Positions 38,801 through 50,115 of a stretch of DNA of 64,000 nucleotides are shown here, piece after piece. Both the position numbers and the translations under genes were made by a program. Source of the DNA: Mya arenaria. Taxonomy: Eukaryota; Mollusca; Bivalvia; Myida; Myidae. The stretch's first letter is position 1; each line of letters opens with the position of its first letter. The stretch lies in NCBI RefSeq assembly GCF_026914265.1, contig NC_069126.1:75209232-75273231 (forward strand), read 5' to 3'. The notes under the pieces were generated by a model that did not search any database, had not been told where the DNA came from, and saw only the letters and a program-made list of their open reading frames with translations.

Positions 38801-41526
38801 ACCTGATCACATACTATGAAACCCCGAAGCAAAGTTAAAAAAATATCTTCATTCCTTATAATTAAGGGTTAAAAGCAGTGAATAATAAAACAATATGGTA
38901 TAGATCTACAACGTTATTTTCAAGTCACTTGTTTACCAACAAAATTACGTCAACGTCATCGCGCTTGCATTCTATTATGTTATCAAAATTGGAACTCAAA
39001 AACATTGACCAATCACTAAAAAGCAATGGAGATAAAAACAAACAAAACTAAATTATTATGTTTTGTTTTGTTTTTGTTGGGCTTTACATCACTTCGACAG
39101 TAGTTCAGTCATTTCGCAACGCCCGGCTAATAACTAGTGGATGAAGACCCCAGAAACCCGTCTAGAGTTGCACGGACAGGCAACCGGGTAAAGCTTCCTC
39201 ACATAATGATTTTCACCCCGGACGAGGCTCGAACCCACAGCAGTGAGGGACAAAGGTATTTAAGTCGGAGACTAACCCCTCGGCCACGGCAGACCCGGAT
39301 CATTATGGATCTGCATTGTATTTATCTAAACCTGTTAAGTCCAACCTACGGACACATTTTCTAGTTTCTTTTAATAGAACTAACATTACAGAATATTAAC
39401 ACGGACATTCCAAGATATGTCAGTGTGGGTGTGGGTGGTGGGGGGGAGAGACATTTGTTTTCTATGAAAATAATTTCTAAATTCAATGTGCGGAATTTAT
39501 TCAATGAATTTTCAGGTTAGAAGTACTTTCATCTTTCAGAAACTTGAAGCGGCACCTGAACCTGAAGTGGAGAAAACCACACCAAAGGAAAAACTGACAA
39601 AACCATACAAGAAACTGTGCGTTAAAAACGGCAAATGGGAATTGGAAACCGTTCAGAGTTTGGTAAATAATATTGATTGACCCTAAATAAAATGTTGAAA
39701 TTTGTAGGTTGATTCTTGTTGAGACTGCTTTCGGTGTGCTGGACATAATAACCACAATGGCGCTGGCCAGGCTTAAAATTTATCATGGAGAAAGGGATTT
39801 TAAAATAACTTGGTGTAAATATTTGTTACAAATAGACGATGTGTTGCTTGTGCATTTAATCTATGTGCGCTATATTTAGGTGTTTGTTCCAAATTGATAA
39901 ATGTGAATTTATTAAATGTTGATTTTGTATGGAAACAGGTTAACATTTGGTTGGAGCACCTCAACAATGTCGCTGCAAACAGAGAAAGGGGCCAGGCAAA
40001 GGCTGCAGAGACACGGTCTCTGAAAAAGGTAAAGCATTCACATCATGACAGGTACATCAAGAACAAATGTCTCAACAATAAAGAAGTGGCTTTACATTAA
40101 CATGTCTAATTTGCTTAAATCGAAAACTTTTAAATTGTAAAGAGAATGTCTGTACAAACTGGAACTGAACTCTAATGGCATTTTTTCACCTCCAAACATA
40201 ACACCCCATATATCTACCATTAGAATTAAAAACAACCTATTTTGTTTTATTTGTTGTCAAAATATATGTTGAAAAGTTTGGTAAAGTCATGTTATAATTT
40301 ACTAAATAAAGTTAGTTTTCTTATTAGGTAAGCTTTTGTTATCGCACGGTCTCCGTAGTTGTGGTCGTCACGGTTTTATTTATAGCAATTGCTTCAGATG
40401 ACTCCTGAACCAATGGTCGAATTTCAAAATATTTTCCTTGGGTGACCCTCTACCAAGTCTCAGATTAAATCTTTTCATCTACGTTGAATAATTAAGGTCC
40501 CTAGGTCAAATCTTAAAAAAAACGTTTTATACTCTCTACATGCCACATTTAACATCCAATCCTCATGTATGAAATACGGGCAAAATGTGAGTCTACATGA
40601 AATGTAGGCTAAGTTTGAATTTGGGTTGCGTGGGGTTAAAAACTATGTATTCGGTCAAATTTTAGTAAAACCTTGTATACACTTCAAAGGCCACATTTTT
40701 CACCCAAACATACTGGTATTTTGTCAGAATGTTTGTTTCCATACAACTACCGGTACTACAAGGAACTACTGATACTGTTGCTCCTCCTCTGTCATGGGAA
40801 TGTCTAAGTCTTTGTATTGTGATCTCAGGCTAGCGATATAGGGACTATTGGCTCTCTTGTTAAATAAAGCTTTGTTTTTCTAGAAAGAGTTGAGGACAGA
40901 GACAACTCCTGGTGGTGCTGCCACATCGACTGCGACTACCCATAGAAGTTCCGCTAGGAGCCCAAACCATAGCCAGGCTCAGAGTGCACCAGACAGTGAG
41001 TACCCATGCTACTCAGCTTAATAGTTATATATTTTACATATAATATTAGAATATTTATACTCCCAAAAAGTCAGAATTTTTTATATATTTTTTTTTTTTT
41101 TGGGGGGGGGGGGGGTTTATGTAGGAATATGTCCATAACATCTTTTCAGTGCAACTCCTCCTAAACCGCGCAATGACTTTTGTTTAAACTTTACTCAAAA
41201 GGAGTACATGATATGTAGATTTTAAGAGTTGTATTGTCTATTCAGCACTATACTTTATGTATGTATAAATATTTTAAGTTTACATAAAACCCTTTATAAT
41301 ACACAGCTGGAATCAAAATATACTTATAAATTACTTTTGTGCAATTGTATACTCAAATCACCATGTACTCCTGCCAAAGCATGGTTATTATCTATCCCAG
41401 GTACCACAACCTGCATACTATAAAATCATGCTTAATTGAGTAACTTCTGTTTCAGATATCATGGTAGATGTTTCGAGGTTTGGACGGAGGAGGGTACCAA
41501 AAAGATTTGATGAATATATTATGTAA
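35844..41526 (+). CDS. SAM-domain protein, six exons, 204 aa
   Basis: Exons: 35844-35940, 38617-38738, 39540-39662, 39939-40028, 40884-40995 and 41456-41526, all GT-AG. The sum is 615 nt (205 codons with TAA). Exons 1 and 2 together give a sterile alpha motif: FSVKEMCEWVDSI, then END-IDGQGLL, a short acidic helix and LVLRAKLKQGLFSEKR, which matches the order of SAM helices. The rest is a lysine-rich then Ser/Thr-rich tail ending VSRFGRRRVPKRFDEYIM. SAM domains bind other SAM domains or RNA, so a scaffold or regulatory role is inferred; no enzyme domain is visible. A poly(A) signal follows at once (AATAAA near 41531). The start is the first ATG with the context AAAAAATGGCGG. Confidence 0.8.
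36165..36233. repeat. Perfect 30-bp hairpin in intron 1 of SAM gene
   Basis: Arms 36165-36194 and 36204-36233 are exact reverse complements with a 9-base loop (GAAATTTTA). The arm core is TGACCGTTTGTCATATTATA. No flanking repeat identifies a transposon, and perfect pairing suggests recent origin. Confidence 0.85.
37500..37720. repeat. Unclassified repeat-like stretch with recurring GACGTTG / CAACGTCG words
   Basis: Within intron 1 of the SAM gene the words GACGTTGATACAACATCGG, TGACGTTGGCAACTTAACTT, CGACGTTG, CAACGTCGCG and ACGACGTCCAATCAACGT recur in both orientations over about 200 bases, like an old inverted-repeat element. No ends were defined. Confidence 0.35.
38752..38868. repeat. Palindromic MITE-like element
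   Basis: TAAGGAATGAAGAGATTTTT followed by TTAACTTTGC is repeated in reverse complement at the other end (GCAAAGTTAAAAAAATATCT, then TCATTCCTTA). It is a near-complete foldback of about 115 bases, directly after the exon 2 donor of the SAM gene. Confidence 0.7.
39058..39298 (-). mobile_element. tRNA-derived SINE
   Basis: The minus strand starts TCTGCCGTGGCCGAGGGGTT (A-box, Leu/Ser tRNA-like), followed by GTGGGTTCGAGCCTCGTCC (B-box), a central part with GAGGAAGCTTTACCCGGTTG and a 3' tail AACAAAAACAAAACAAAAC at about 39060. This is a complete SINE layout in intron 2 of the SAM gene. Confidence 0.8.
40330..40865. repeat. Dispersed mollusc-type interspersed repeat
   Basis: Phrases such as GTGACCCTCTACCAAGTCTC, CCTAGGTCAAATCTTAAAAA and a 3' end GCGATATAGGGACTATTGGC then TCTCTTGTT are of a type I know as a very common interspersed repeat of bivalve DNA. 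It lies in intron 4 of the SAM gene. The family name is not known to me. Confidence 0.5.
41083..41115. repeat. Homopolymer T/G tract
   Basis: A run of T's followed by 14 G's in intron 5 of the SAM gene. It is a low-complexity stretch whose length is likely to be unreliable in assemblies. Confidence 0.9.
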
Positions 41527-41599
41527 AAACAATAAAAATAAAAATAAAAAATGAAGTTCACAATGTTCTATATATTTTTGATCCTAGTGATTGGTCTAT

Positions 41600-42010
41600 T
41601 TTTAGATCACCTAGAGCCAAAGGCTCAAGGTGAGCTATTCTGATCACTGCCCACTTTCATCCAAGTTTTCACAGGAATGTTCCTTTGGTGGACCTCTTTC
41701 AAAAATGTACTGGCCTGGTACGGCTTTCACAAAGCATCTCGAGTCGATATCTTGCTAAAACTAAAATTTCAACATTGGATATCTCATTCAATTGTATTGC
41801 CACTGCACTAAATTTGTGTCTGCTTGTGAAACTCCCATGTTTCACAGGCAGACAAAATTATTAGCAATAATATTGAGGTCATTATTTGATATTGAAATTT
41901 TGAGTTTGAGCACGATCTCGACTCAAGTCGCTTTGTGGAAGACAGGCCTGGTACTGGTTTGTTTTAAATACCAGGGATCATGAAAAAGTAATCTGTTGCC
42001 GTGATATAAC
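41600..42010. repeat. Interspersed repeat split by a MITE
   Basis: It begins TTTTAGATCACCTAGAGCCA then AAGGCTCAAGGTGAGCTATT, the start of the same interspersed family seen at 40330-40865, and is interrupted at 41722-41944 by an inverted-repeat element. Confidence 0.5.
41722..41944. mobile_element. MITE with 8-10 bp target duplication
   Basis: The inverted ends GGCTTTCACAAAGC and (reverse) TGTCTTCCACAAAGC continue inward through ACTCGAGTCGATATC-like text. The direct repeat GGCCTGGTAC flanks it at 41712-41721 and 41945-41954. An 8-10 bp duplication suggests hAT- or Mutator-like mobilisation; the class is inferred. Confidence 0.7.
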
Positions 42011-42949
42011 TGAAATAATGTTGAAAATGGCGTAACACTCACCCCACACTCCTCAAAAAAACACAACAATATTAAAAACAAACACAACAAAACAAACATT
42101 TTCTTCAAGCTCTTTCATTTAATATCAAATACAGTGGTGTTTTTTGCTCCTGAACAGAGAAATAAGAAAATGAATGCAAACTATTTGTAACATTTAAAAC
42201 ATTTAAAACAAAAAAAAAGCCTACAGAAAAGGGTTAACCAGCTAACAACAAAAAGTTAGTGCATTTTTATACACCAAACTGTTAGTGCATTTTATACATT
42301 TATTCTTGCTTGAGGGAACCATGTTACTGATTTTTTTAAAAAGAGGTTTAGTTTCATTATTACTCCAAATGTGGTATTTATATCCCCTGTGATTTCCAAA
42401 TATATGTTATAAAATTCATTTAAAGGCAAATTGCAAAAGTATCAAGGTATGAAATGCGACAAACAAATATGTGTTGGGGTTGCCCCTTTCTGTAGGACAA
42501 TTTTTTTTTTTTAAACGGCGCATTCAATGTGTACTTTATCTCTTCACATCCAAATAATTTTATTGACTTTGTCATTGCATGACAGAGATAATAATTGAAG
42601 AGACCTTTCTAAAAATGTATACTTTTATATACTTTCTGACATTCTTTTTTAAGTTCCAAAATATAGCAAAGGGTAGTCATCCCTTTGAATATAAAAACAG
42701 TAATGCTGAAGTCATTTATTTTATAAAGTTTTGTTTTATTAAACCTAGGAAGTAGGTAGGGAAACGTTTTGATGTGCTTTCCATCAGAATAGATAAAATG
42801 GTGCAACTTTTTTCTCCATATATTTAAAAAGCATTGGTTGGAATGAATAAAACAACTGTCATCTGGATGACATTTCTGGCTGGCTGACTTCTAGCTCTTT
42901 CATGTCGGGTGAAAAAAATGCTTATCTGGCAATATTGGCACTAGGTTTG

Positions 42950-43118
42950 CCTTCATCCATCTATCCCCGGGACATTAGATACACAAAGCATCTCCCACTA
43001 TGGGGATTTAGACAAAAGTATTGGCTCCAGGGTGGGGAATTAGACACCCAAAAGGAAAACTTGTCTAATTCCCCTGGGTCTGCCCGCCGCCCCCCCCCCC
43101 CTGGGGCAAAATATTGAT
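42950..43118 (-). repeat. Inverted G-rich repeat, right copy
   Basis: Reverse-complement partner of 35625-35830: the G/C run, CGGCGGGCA and CAATATTTTGCCCC are shared. It also contains three or four copies of a GGGGATTTAGACAA / GGGGAATTAGACAC word (minisatellite-like). Confidence 0.6.
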
Positions 43119-43229
43119 AGGTGCATTAGCGCCTAGTGTTTGCTTATATAAATATTTACCGAAATTATAGAAAATAATTATTCAGTACCAAAGTGAATAC
43201 TTCAATAACATCTGTGCATGTCCAATATA

Positions 43230-43523
43230 CATTTATCTGAACGATCATTAATAAAACAAGTTCTTTATCATTACCTGCTATAAAAGTAGTTTTCTCTTTA
43301 GCAAACGCTTGTTCGACAAGAATGTATAAAGCGTTGAAAAATCATAAGTTAAAAGCACTGAGACCTTATACCGTCTAGTTTTAGTAGCACTAAGTTCACT
43401 GTGGAGGAGCGACCACGGGAACTTGCTCACTAGTTGAGCATCTGTCTTCGGTATTCGCGACGGAAGGAAGCGTTGCGGCGGTAAGTTGAAGCCCAATATT
43501 TGCTCTTCTACCTCGTATTTCAC
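43230..43523 (-). mobile_element. Penelope-like retroelement fragment
   Basis: The minus strand reads VSVLLTYDFSTLYT, the conserved reverse-transcriptase block of Penelope-like elements, with a weaker downstream KEKTTFIAGNDK segment like the IACND block of the same family. It is a short broken fossil; no further parts were found. Confidence 0.6.
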
Positions 43524-44100
43524 CTTGTTATGTTGATTTTGTATACTGACGATAATTTCCCCAGGTCAGAAAATTTAGAAAATGCTATAACACTGTAGAG
43601 ATTTGTAAAAATGACCAAAAAACTATGCATTGCACTCAAAAATATTCGCCGTTTGTTACAAAAGGCCCCCGTATCGTCTTTACAGAGTCATAAATCAAAA
43701 AAGTGAAGCGACCAATTTATTTGTCCAGTTGTATAATATCCAAGTTTCAAAGTTTGAGTAAACTCGATGAAATATTCGCAAAGATACGGCCTCCAGAATA
43801 TGTTGGTGACTATACTGAGACTTGTTGTTTTCTTGCTCGTTGGTAACTCGAGACTTGATATTAACTGTACCGAGACTTGATCCCCAAAATATTGAGTAAT
43901 GACTGTATGATGTTAAAAAATAGACGCTTTTCGATTTAATTTTTGTAAAATAAGATATATTACGCAAATGTAACTTTTAAACTTGGTTGTCATTCCTGCC
44001 ATTTCGGTTGCTAACCGCCTAAAAGTGAGTGCAAATAAAAATAATGTGAGCACAATATCGGTATCATTTCTTCATGCATTAATTGATGTTTTCCTTACAA
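43524..44100. other. Intergenic, no recognised feature
   Basis: Non-coding; a 90-codon minus frame (43695-43967) shows no family signature. Confidence 0.3.
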
Positions 44101-44117
44101 ACTACAGTTGGTTAAGG

Positions 44118-44300
44118 GGACAGGGGGTAACCAATCCCCACTTCCCTCCCCCTGGTCCCCACTCCATCCCCTATGCTTCCCCTCCCCCTTGTTCCCCCAA
44201 CTCCCTCCCACTTGCTATCCGCTCCCAACCCCCGCTCGCCGCTGCCTCCCGCCCCTTATATCGTACCCCGTCCCCTGTCCACCCCCACACAGTTACCTGT
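44118..44300. repeat. Cytosine-rich low-complexity tract
   Basis: About 180 bases dominated by CCCC(T/A)C words (for example CCCCACTTCCCTCCCCCTGG). The overlapping proline-rich open frames in three phases are by-products of this composition and not genes. Confidence 0.8.
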
Positions 44301-44726
44301 TAGTCGTTGGCGCTGTACGTCTGTATGCCTCACTGTTGAGTCCAGAGAACCCAGATGACCATTTGTCTTTCATCTCGGACTCGAACTGTTGGAGCAAAAT
44401 GATGCACTGAGGTAGCCTAACGTAGCATAAAACATAAGCTACTTCCGTTTTCAAATGTGGAAAAACCTTGGATTATATGCACAGCGGTATGTTGTGTATG
44501 TGGATTTAATGATGATATTTTGAGGCTGAATGATTTGGATAGAAGCTACCAACTGACGAAAGCCTTTTTCCCACAAAAATCGTGTATTTTGAATGGAGAC
44601 ATGCGATTTCAAGAATTGATTTAAGTTGTTTTTTTACAGAGAATGGACATTCCCGATGACAGTTTTGAGGTTCGGGCGGAGGAGGTGACCGACATTTTTT
44701 GGGCGACAACATTAAATCTTTGACAG

Positions 44727-45292
44727 AGCAATAATACATTTAAATGCAGCGTTTGCAGTTACACAACAGACCGCATATTTAACATGGAAAGGCATGAACA
44801 GCGCCATAAAAAGAAGCCAGTGGACACTAGTACTCCAAATAAGAAAGAGGAGCCAGTGTGCACTAGTACACCAAAAAAGACTCCAAATAAAGAGACATTA
44901 CCGAAATCAGATCGCTTAAGTCATTCAGCCGAAATTATCTTTGAACAATGTGAAAAACCGTTCCGTTCCAGATTTGGTTTGAGCTTACATATGAAAGGCA
45001 AACATAATTATTAATTATGAAGTATAACTGCAGTGTGTGCAACAAAGGTTACAACCAACAGAAGGCGTATAAATTCCACTGTGCCAGTCATCTCAAGTTT
45101 ACTCTTCAAACGTGCAAATATTGTTCGAAAAGCTTGCATGGACACGCTTCACTGAAAAGGCATGAAAATATTTGCCCACTTAATGATAATAAGCTTAAAA
45201 GTGACTTTAGTTGTAATGAATGCTTTCAACTATTTAACTCCAAAGATAGTTTGAACTATCACAAGAAAGGAAAGCACGGGCCTAAAAGGTAG
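44727..45292 (+). pseudogene. C2H2 zinc-finger exon with a frame break
   Basis: After a splice acceptor (TCTTTGACAG ending 44726), the frame encodes CSVCSYTTDRIFNMERHEQRH (finger 1), a lysine/threonine-rich linker with repeated CTSTP, and a second finger, PFRSRFGLSLHMKGKH. It stops at 45014. A shifted frame at 45017-45292 continues with three more fingers (CSVCNKGYNQQKAYKFHCAS, CKYCSKSLHGHASLKRHENI, CNECFQLFNSKDSLNYHKKG). The frame change and stop at about 45000-45017 look like a real lesion or an assembly error. No start exon was found. It is unrelated in sequence to the zinc-finger pair at 1-11718. Confidence 0.65.
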
Positions 45293-46938
45293 TCGTGGAG
45301 ATCGTCTTTGAATGCTCATAAAAAAGCTTTGTAAATAGAGTACTGTTTGATAAACCAAACCAGTGGTGGTGTTTTGCAAGTGAAAATTAAATTCGTTTCT
45401 ATTTTCTCTCTAGACAAACTACAGCATATAGTAGCTAACGATCCTTGATAATTGAGAATGCCCAGCTTTGTTTGTCTGATGTTGTCGTGGTATCAACGAT
45501 GTCCCGTTACGTCGTCCTCGTTTTGGGGTCGTGACATCATTAACTGGAAAATCCAGTTTAAATTGTAGAGTTTGAATGTTTCTATGAATTGATAAGCTTA
45601 ATAAATTTTTTTATTTCATTTTGCATGAATAACACGTGGAAACCATTTGCACTAGTTTGGCGGAACAAGCATTTAGTGGTAGTTTGAAAGCGACTTCAGC
45701 TAGTTGTGTATATTTAGTACGGAGAGGCTGATATCGAGTTTTACATCAACATTCACTTAGAAGTATTTAGTGCAATTTAGTACAAAAATATTTTCCATTC
45801 GTAAAGTCTGCAATTACACAAAATGTTACGGTTATCGACACCGTTACAAGTCGGTAGGAATATTTTAAAGAGGTAACCAATTGAATGGTTTTGTAGGATC
45901 ATCTGACAGCCTGACATCTTTTAACAATGTGAGATTTATATTTGCAACAATATACATGTAGTACGTATGTGTAAATGTTTTGAAAGCGGATATAACATGC
46001 TCACAATGTGGTTTGTGTCGTCAGGTATCAATTGGGGACAAAAAGCTTGGAACAATTTGGGTTGAGGGGAATTAACTTCAGACTATCATGTCTTTTTACG
46101 TGCATGCCGTCAGTGAACGTGAACGTAGTGACGTAAGGTCAGAAGCTGGTCATTTTGTCGTTATCAAGGGTCCCTCGTCATAATGTGAAACATTGTCTTA
46201 TATCGTAAAGTGTCATTATATTATGTTATACTGACGTTAGGTCACTACCTTTGACCTGAAACGGTGATTTTATATTTGTGATGATAACAAAAGTTTCAGT
46301 TTTTGTTAATAATATTTGTACGAACAAATGGGCCAGTAGTGCTTGTAATGTTTATGTCAAGGCATTTTTAATTGCTGAACACTAATACTGATATCAGTAA
46401 ATACATTTGTATTAGTAACACGATTTAATTGCTCCTCATTTTGAAATGCGGTTTACCTATTTTTTGTCAAACAAAATTCTAGAAAGTTAATAATTTACCT
46501 TCCAGCTGGTCCTGGTCTTTAGCAATATGGCTTGCATTTTGATCCAGTTTTGAAATGTTATATTTAAGCAAGTTGTTGTTTTTGTTATTGTTTATGTAAT
46601 ACCTGAACAGGTCATTATATTTTTATTTCAATAGACAAATCAAGGCAGATCATATTTATTATTTATTTCTTTTACACTTACATGTAAAATCGTGTTAAAC
46701 AAACACGTTAAAATATTGTTGCAATATTCATTTTGTTGTTTAAATATAGAAACGAGCCAAACATTGCGTGCCGGTTGATCTGGTTTCACACTGGTCGCAA
46801 AGGCCCTAAAGTTAGGGCTTGTAGGGTTAGTGAAAATAGATTAAAAGTTGTTGCAAATAAAGGTATGAAAAAACTAACTGATTGTTAATTTTATTCACCC
46901 AAAAAACAACAAAGCCATATATGCATGAAGGTGTCAGT
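45293..46938. other. Intergenic, no recognised feature
   Basis: No coding frame above background and no clear repeat was seen between the zinc-finger exon and the giant transposon. Confidence 0.4.
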
Positions 46939-46946
46939 CAGAAGAT
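46939..46946 (+). repeat. Target-site duplication, left (8 bp)
   Basis: CAGAAGAT lies immediately outside the left TIR and is repeated exactly at 63722-63729. An 8-bp duplication is characteristic of P and hAT superfamilies. Confidence 0.9.
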
Positions 46947-47664
46947 CACAGTGGCTTGATGACAAAGGCGCATTAAAGTCACAATAAAAAAATTCAACCA
47001 GCCAAAATTATATTTTATACATACTTGAACATGTATATCATCAATATAATACATTGCCATAAACATAAAATGAGATTTGAAAAAGAAAAAAAATACCCTA
47101 TACTGTAATATGAAACAAGTGAAGAATGTTCGCTCGGCGAAAACGTAAACAAAGACCAATTCTCGTCGAAAATGATAACTTCCAACTAAGCTACAAACAA
47201 AATACCTGGCTCATATATGCAGCGACCAGTTATGTGCAGGTTAACACCGGTATCCTTGTCGAGAGAAACAGTATACGACGAAAATGCTTCAAAATGCGAA
47301 TTATCACAAGCGCTAGGAAGAGATTGTGCTGTCAAAATGACGTAGTACCCGGCTCGCATTCATCGATTAGCCAAAGCGACCGAAGGACGGGAACCACGGG
47401 AACAATCAACACTTTTACATAGACTATCGTTACCTTACCTCAAAAGGCACTCCTGTCAAATATTCAACCCCTCGTATAGTTTGCATTTTCTCAATTTAGT
47501 ACGCTGTTTGTATCATGATTATTACTTTATAGTAAAAACAACAACAAAATAGCATACAACAAGCGTTTTTCACAACGTCCTTCAATTCCTCAGAGACACC
47601 GAGCCCCGGGCTCTCCTCGCTTTCATTCTCAACTGGCACGCTCGTTTCTCACTGTGTTGTCTGC
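46947..47664 (+). repeat. Left terminal inverted repeat of giant element
   Basis: 718 bases matching the reverse complement of 63008-63721 with only a handful of differences seen by eye (single substitutions and one 4-base length change in an A-run near 47082). The inner limit is ACTGTGTTGTCTGC at 47651-47664. It includes an inward-facing 98-codon open frame (47126-47422). Confidence 0.93.
47126..47422 (+). other. 98-codon open frame within left TIR
   Basis: It encodes a basic, arginine-rich polypeptide beginning MFARRKRKQRPILVENDN. The same frame is open in the right TIR (63546-63250) with two residue changes. As the arms are copies of each other, this is not independent proof of coding. 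No family was recognised. Alternatives are a chance frame or a short DNA-binding leader. Confidence 0.3.
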
Positions 47665-47993
47665 AATTTTATTGCAATTAATACGGATTATTTTTTGTGT
47701 GTTTGGCTTGGCGGGGGATTTAAATTATCGTCTTTTGTGTTAACTTTTAATGTATCGTTTCTCTATACACCGTGTGGCTTTTTCACTTGGCGCCGGACTT
47801 TTTTTTATATCATCGGTGGATTTAAAGATTGTACAATTAGCGACTTTAGCGGGTTATCTGCCCCAAATCCCACTATAGGTGGCGCTGCTGTCGAGTAGGT
47901 CCTTTATCCGGGTATCCTCGGATCTTATCAATTCATCCACGCCATTGTTGTTTACCCAAGCGTTTGACAGTTATACATTGAAAGTGATTAATC

Positions 47994-49873
47994 ATGCCTG
48001 AAACAACTTGTGTTGTACCATTTTGTTCACGAAAAGGACGTCATAAGTTTCCGAAGGACAAAGCCCGACGAGATGCATGGGTGCACGCAATTAAAAGGGG
48101 AAAATCGAAGTTCGAAATGTGGTCACCTACGAAGTACTCGTATATCTGTGAGAATCATTTCACGGGAGATGATTACCACTCTGAGACGTATTCTGGTGAG
48201 AATAATGCGTTTATATTTGTTTTAATTCATTATAAATATAAAAGATTTCAATGCAAATAAGAAATAGCAGCCCTAATTTGCACACTGACCATATATACAA
48301 TATACATGTCAAGGAACTAAATCAGTAAATGTACAATGCAGTCCGTATGTGTATCTTTCGAATCTGTTCTTAATGGCTCTCAGTTATTTTCCGCATACCA
48401 GAATTTTGTCAGATTATGTAGTGACTCTGCAACCCCCTCTCCCTGTTTTCTCATTTCCCCTTTTATCCTCCTGTAATGTGGGTGGGGGTGGGGGGTGGTA
48501 AAACAATAAACTTGTGCAAACCCCCCACCCAAACCCCACCTGTGCAAGACTTACTTAGAAATCATAACTATTTTTTTGATCATAAATGGTGATTTTGATT
48601 TTGATATTTAATATTTCTATTTCTTTTTTACATTTCAGGGGTCGAACGACAGAAAAAGGCTCTCCGAAAAACCGCCGTTCCAAGTGTGTTTTCTTGGACA
48701 TGCCAAGACACATTGCAGAAGAAGAGGGCACGCAAGGACAGATGTCTCTCTCGAGATGCTAGAAAGAGGAAGCTATTCCACGACATTTCGAATATCAGTG
48801 AAGAGCCACAGCCAGAGTTTATTGCTCAGAAGTTAGAAATTGTTTCAGATGATTTGGATGTTGGGGCAGTTGAGGAAGTAATTCCAATGGACACTGAAAC
48901 TGTATCTGAAGTTGAAACTGATGTGCAAGGGATACCTTCATATGTAGATGCTGTGGTTCAGACACCAAAACAACCAGCATTTTCTATTTATAACTTTGAA
49001 CATGATTCAGCAGCAGTTCATTTTTATACTGGACTTGAAAATTATTTGAAATTTATGTTTGTTTTGAGTACACTTGGACCAGCAGCATATCATCTGAACT
49101 ATATATATCACTCTGTTATTAGTGTGACTGTGCCTGACCAATTTTTAATTGTGTTAATGAAACTTAGGCGACACACAACAAGCTTCGAACTGTCTAGAAT
49201 GTTCAATGTTGCTGAAAGTGTAATTTCAAACATATTCATTACATGGGTTCTCTTCATGGAGAAACAGTGGAGGGAACTCAACATCTGGCCGAGCCAAGAA
49301 CTTGTTAAGCACTTTGCTCCAAGCAGTTTCAAAAGAAACTACCCAAACACACGTGTTATAGTAGATGGAACAGAATGTCCAATTAAAAAACCTAAAAACC
49401 CAACTGCCCAGCAAGCCACGTTTTCAACATATAAAAACAGGAACACTGTCAAAGTACTGATAGGAACTTCACCAGGGGGTTTGGTTTCATATGTGTCACC
49501 TTCATACGGAGGCTCAACAAGTGACAGGCAGATTGTGGAGCGTAGCTCATTAGCTAAGATGTGCGATAAAAAAGACAGTATTATGGCCGACAAAGGTTTT
49601 AATGTACAGGACATTTTTGCGCCGCATGATGTATTTATTAACATTCCAACATTCTTTAAGAAAAAAAATAGAATGTCCAATGAAACTGTGATAAGAGATC
49701 GGAAAATTGCAAGTAAACGGGTGCATGTAGAGAGGATTATTGGACTGGCGAAAACATACAAGATACTGACAGAGCCCATGATAGCAACAGAAACCAAACT
49801 CTCATCTGAAATAATTTTTGTGTGTTTTATGCTGTGTAATTTTAGAAATGGCATTGTGCCCTCATATGCCTGA
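47994..49873 (+). CDS. THAP-domain DDE_Tnp_4 transposase (ISL2EU type, 478 aa)
   Basis: Exon 1 is 47994-48195 and exon 2 is 48639-49873 (phase-1 GT-AG intron); together 1437 nt, 479 codons with TGA. Exon 1 encodes a THAP zinc-binding domain: MPETTCVVPFC, then an invariant-type Trp and CENHF (C2CH), followed across the junction by AVPSVF, the usual THAP end. The catalytic core has VIVDGTECPI (Asp about 310), SIMADKGF (Asp about 385) and HVERIIGLAK (Glu about 432), the DDE_Tnp_4 triad. It is expected to bind the element's ends through THAP and catalyse cut-and-paste in the nucleus. No damage was seen. It is convergent with the YqaJ gene downstream. Confidence 0.9.
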
Positions 49874-49900
49874 ACTTACAAAAATATTTTCACCTTTATA

Positions 49901-50115
49901 TTAAAGCAACACTCTCATTCAAAATCAGAACTTACACACGTTATAACAAAAAATGAGTGATAAAGCTTTAACTTCTTATTATATAATGCATTTATAAAAA
50001 GTATTAATAAAGTGATAGCAAGATCAAAAGATCCTTCAAAAGAACCATAGTTTTCAACATTTATTCAACCTTTTTGGTCTATTAATCTTATTTGGGAGTA
50101 AGAGTGCTGCTTTAA
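49901..50115. mobile_element. TTAAAGC-type MITE between the two ISL2EU genes
   Basis: The inverted ends TTAAAGCAACACTCTCA and (reverse) TTAAAGCAGCACTCTTA lie just after the transposase stop codon. Same family as 31081 and 31678. Confidence 0.65.

Noticed and set aside
44108-44410. Proline-rich protein
   Set aside because: Three overlapping frames all arise from a cytosine-rich low-complexity tract.
49339-49854. 171-codon minus-strand frame opposite the THAP-DDE transposase
   Set aside because: Antisense of a clearly coding region; no recognisable domain.
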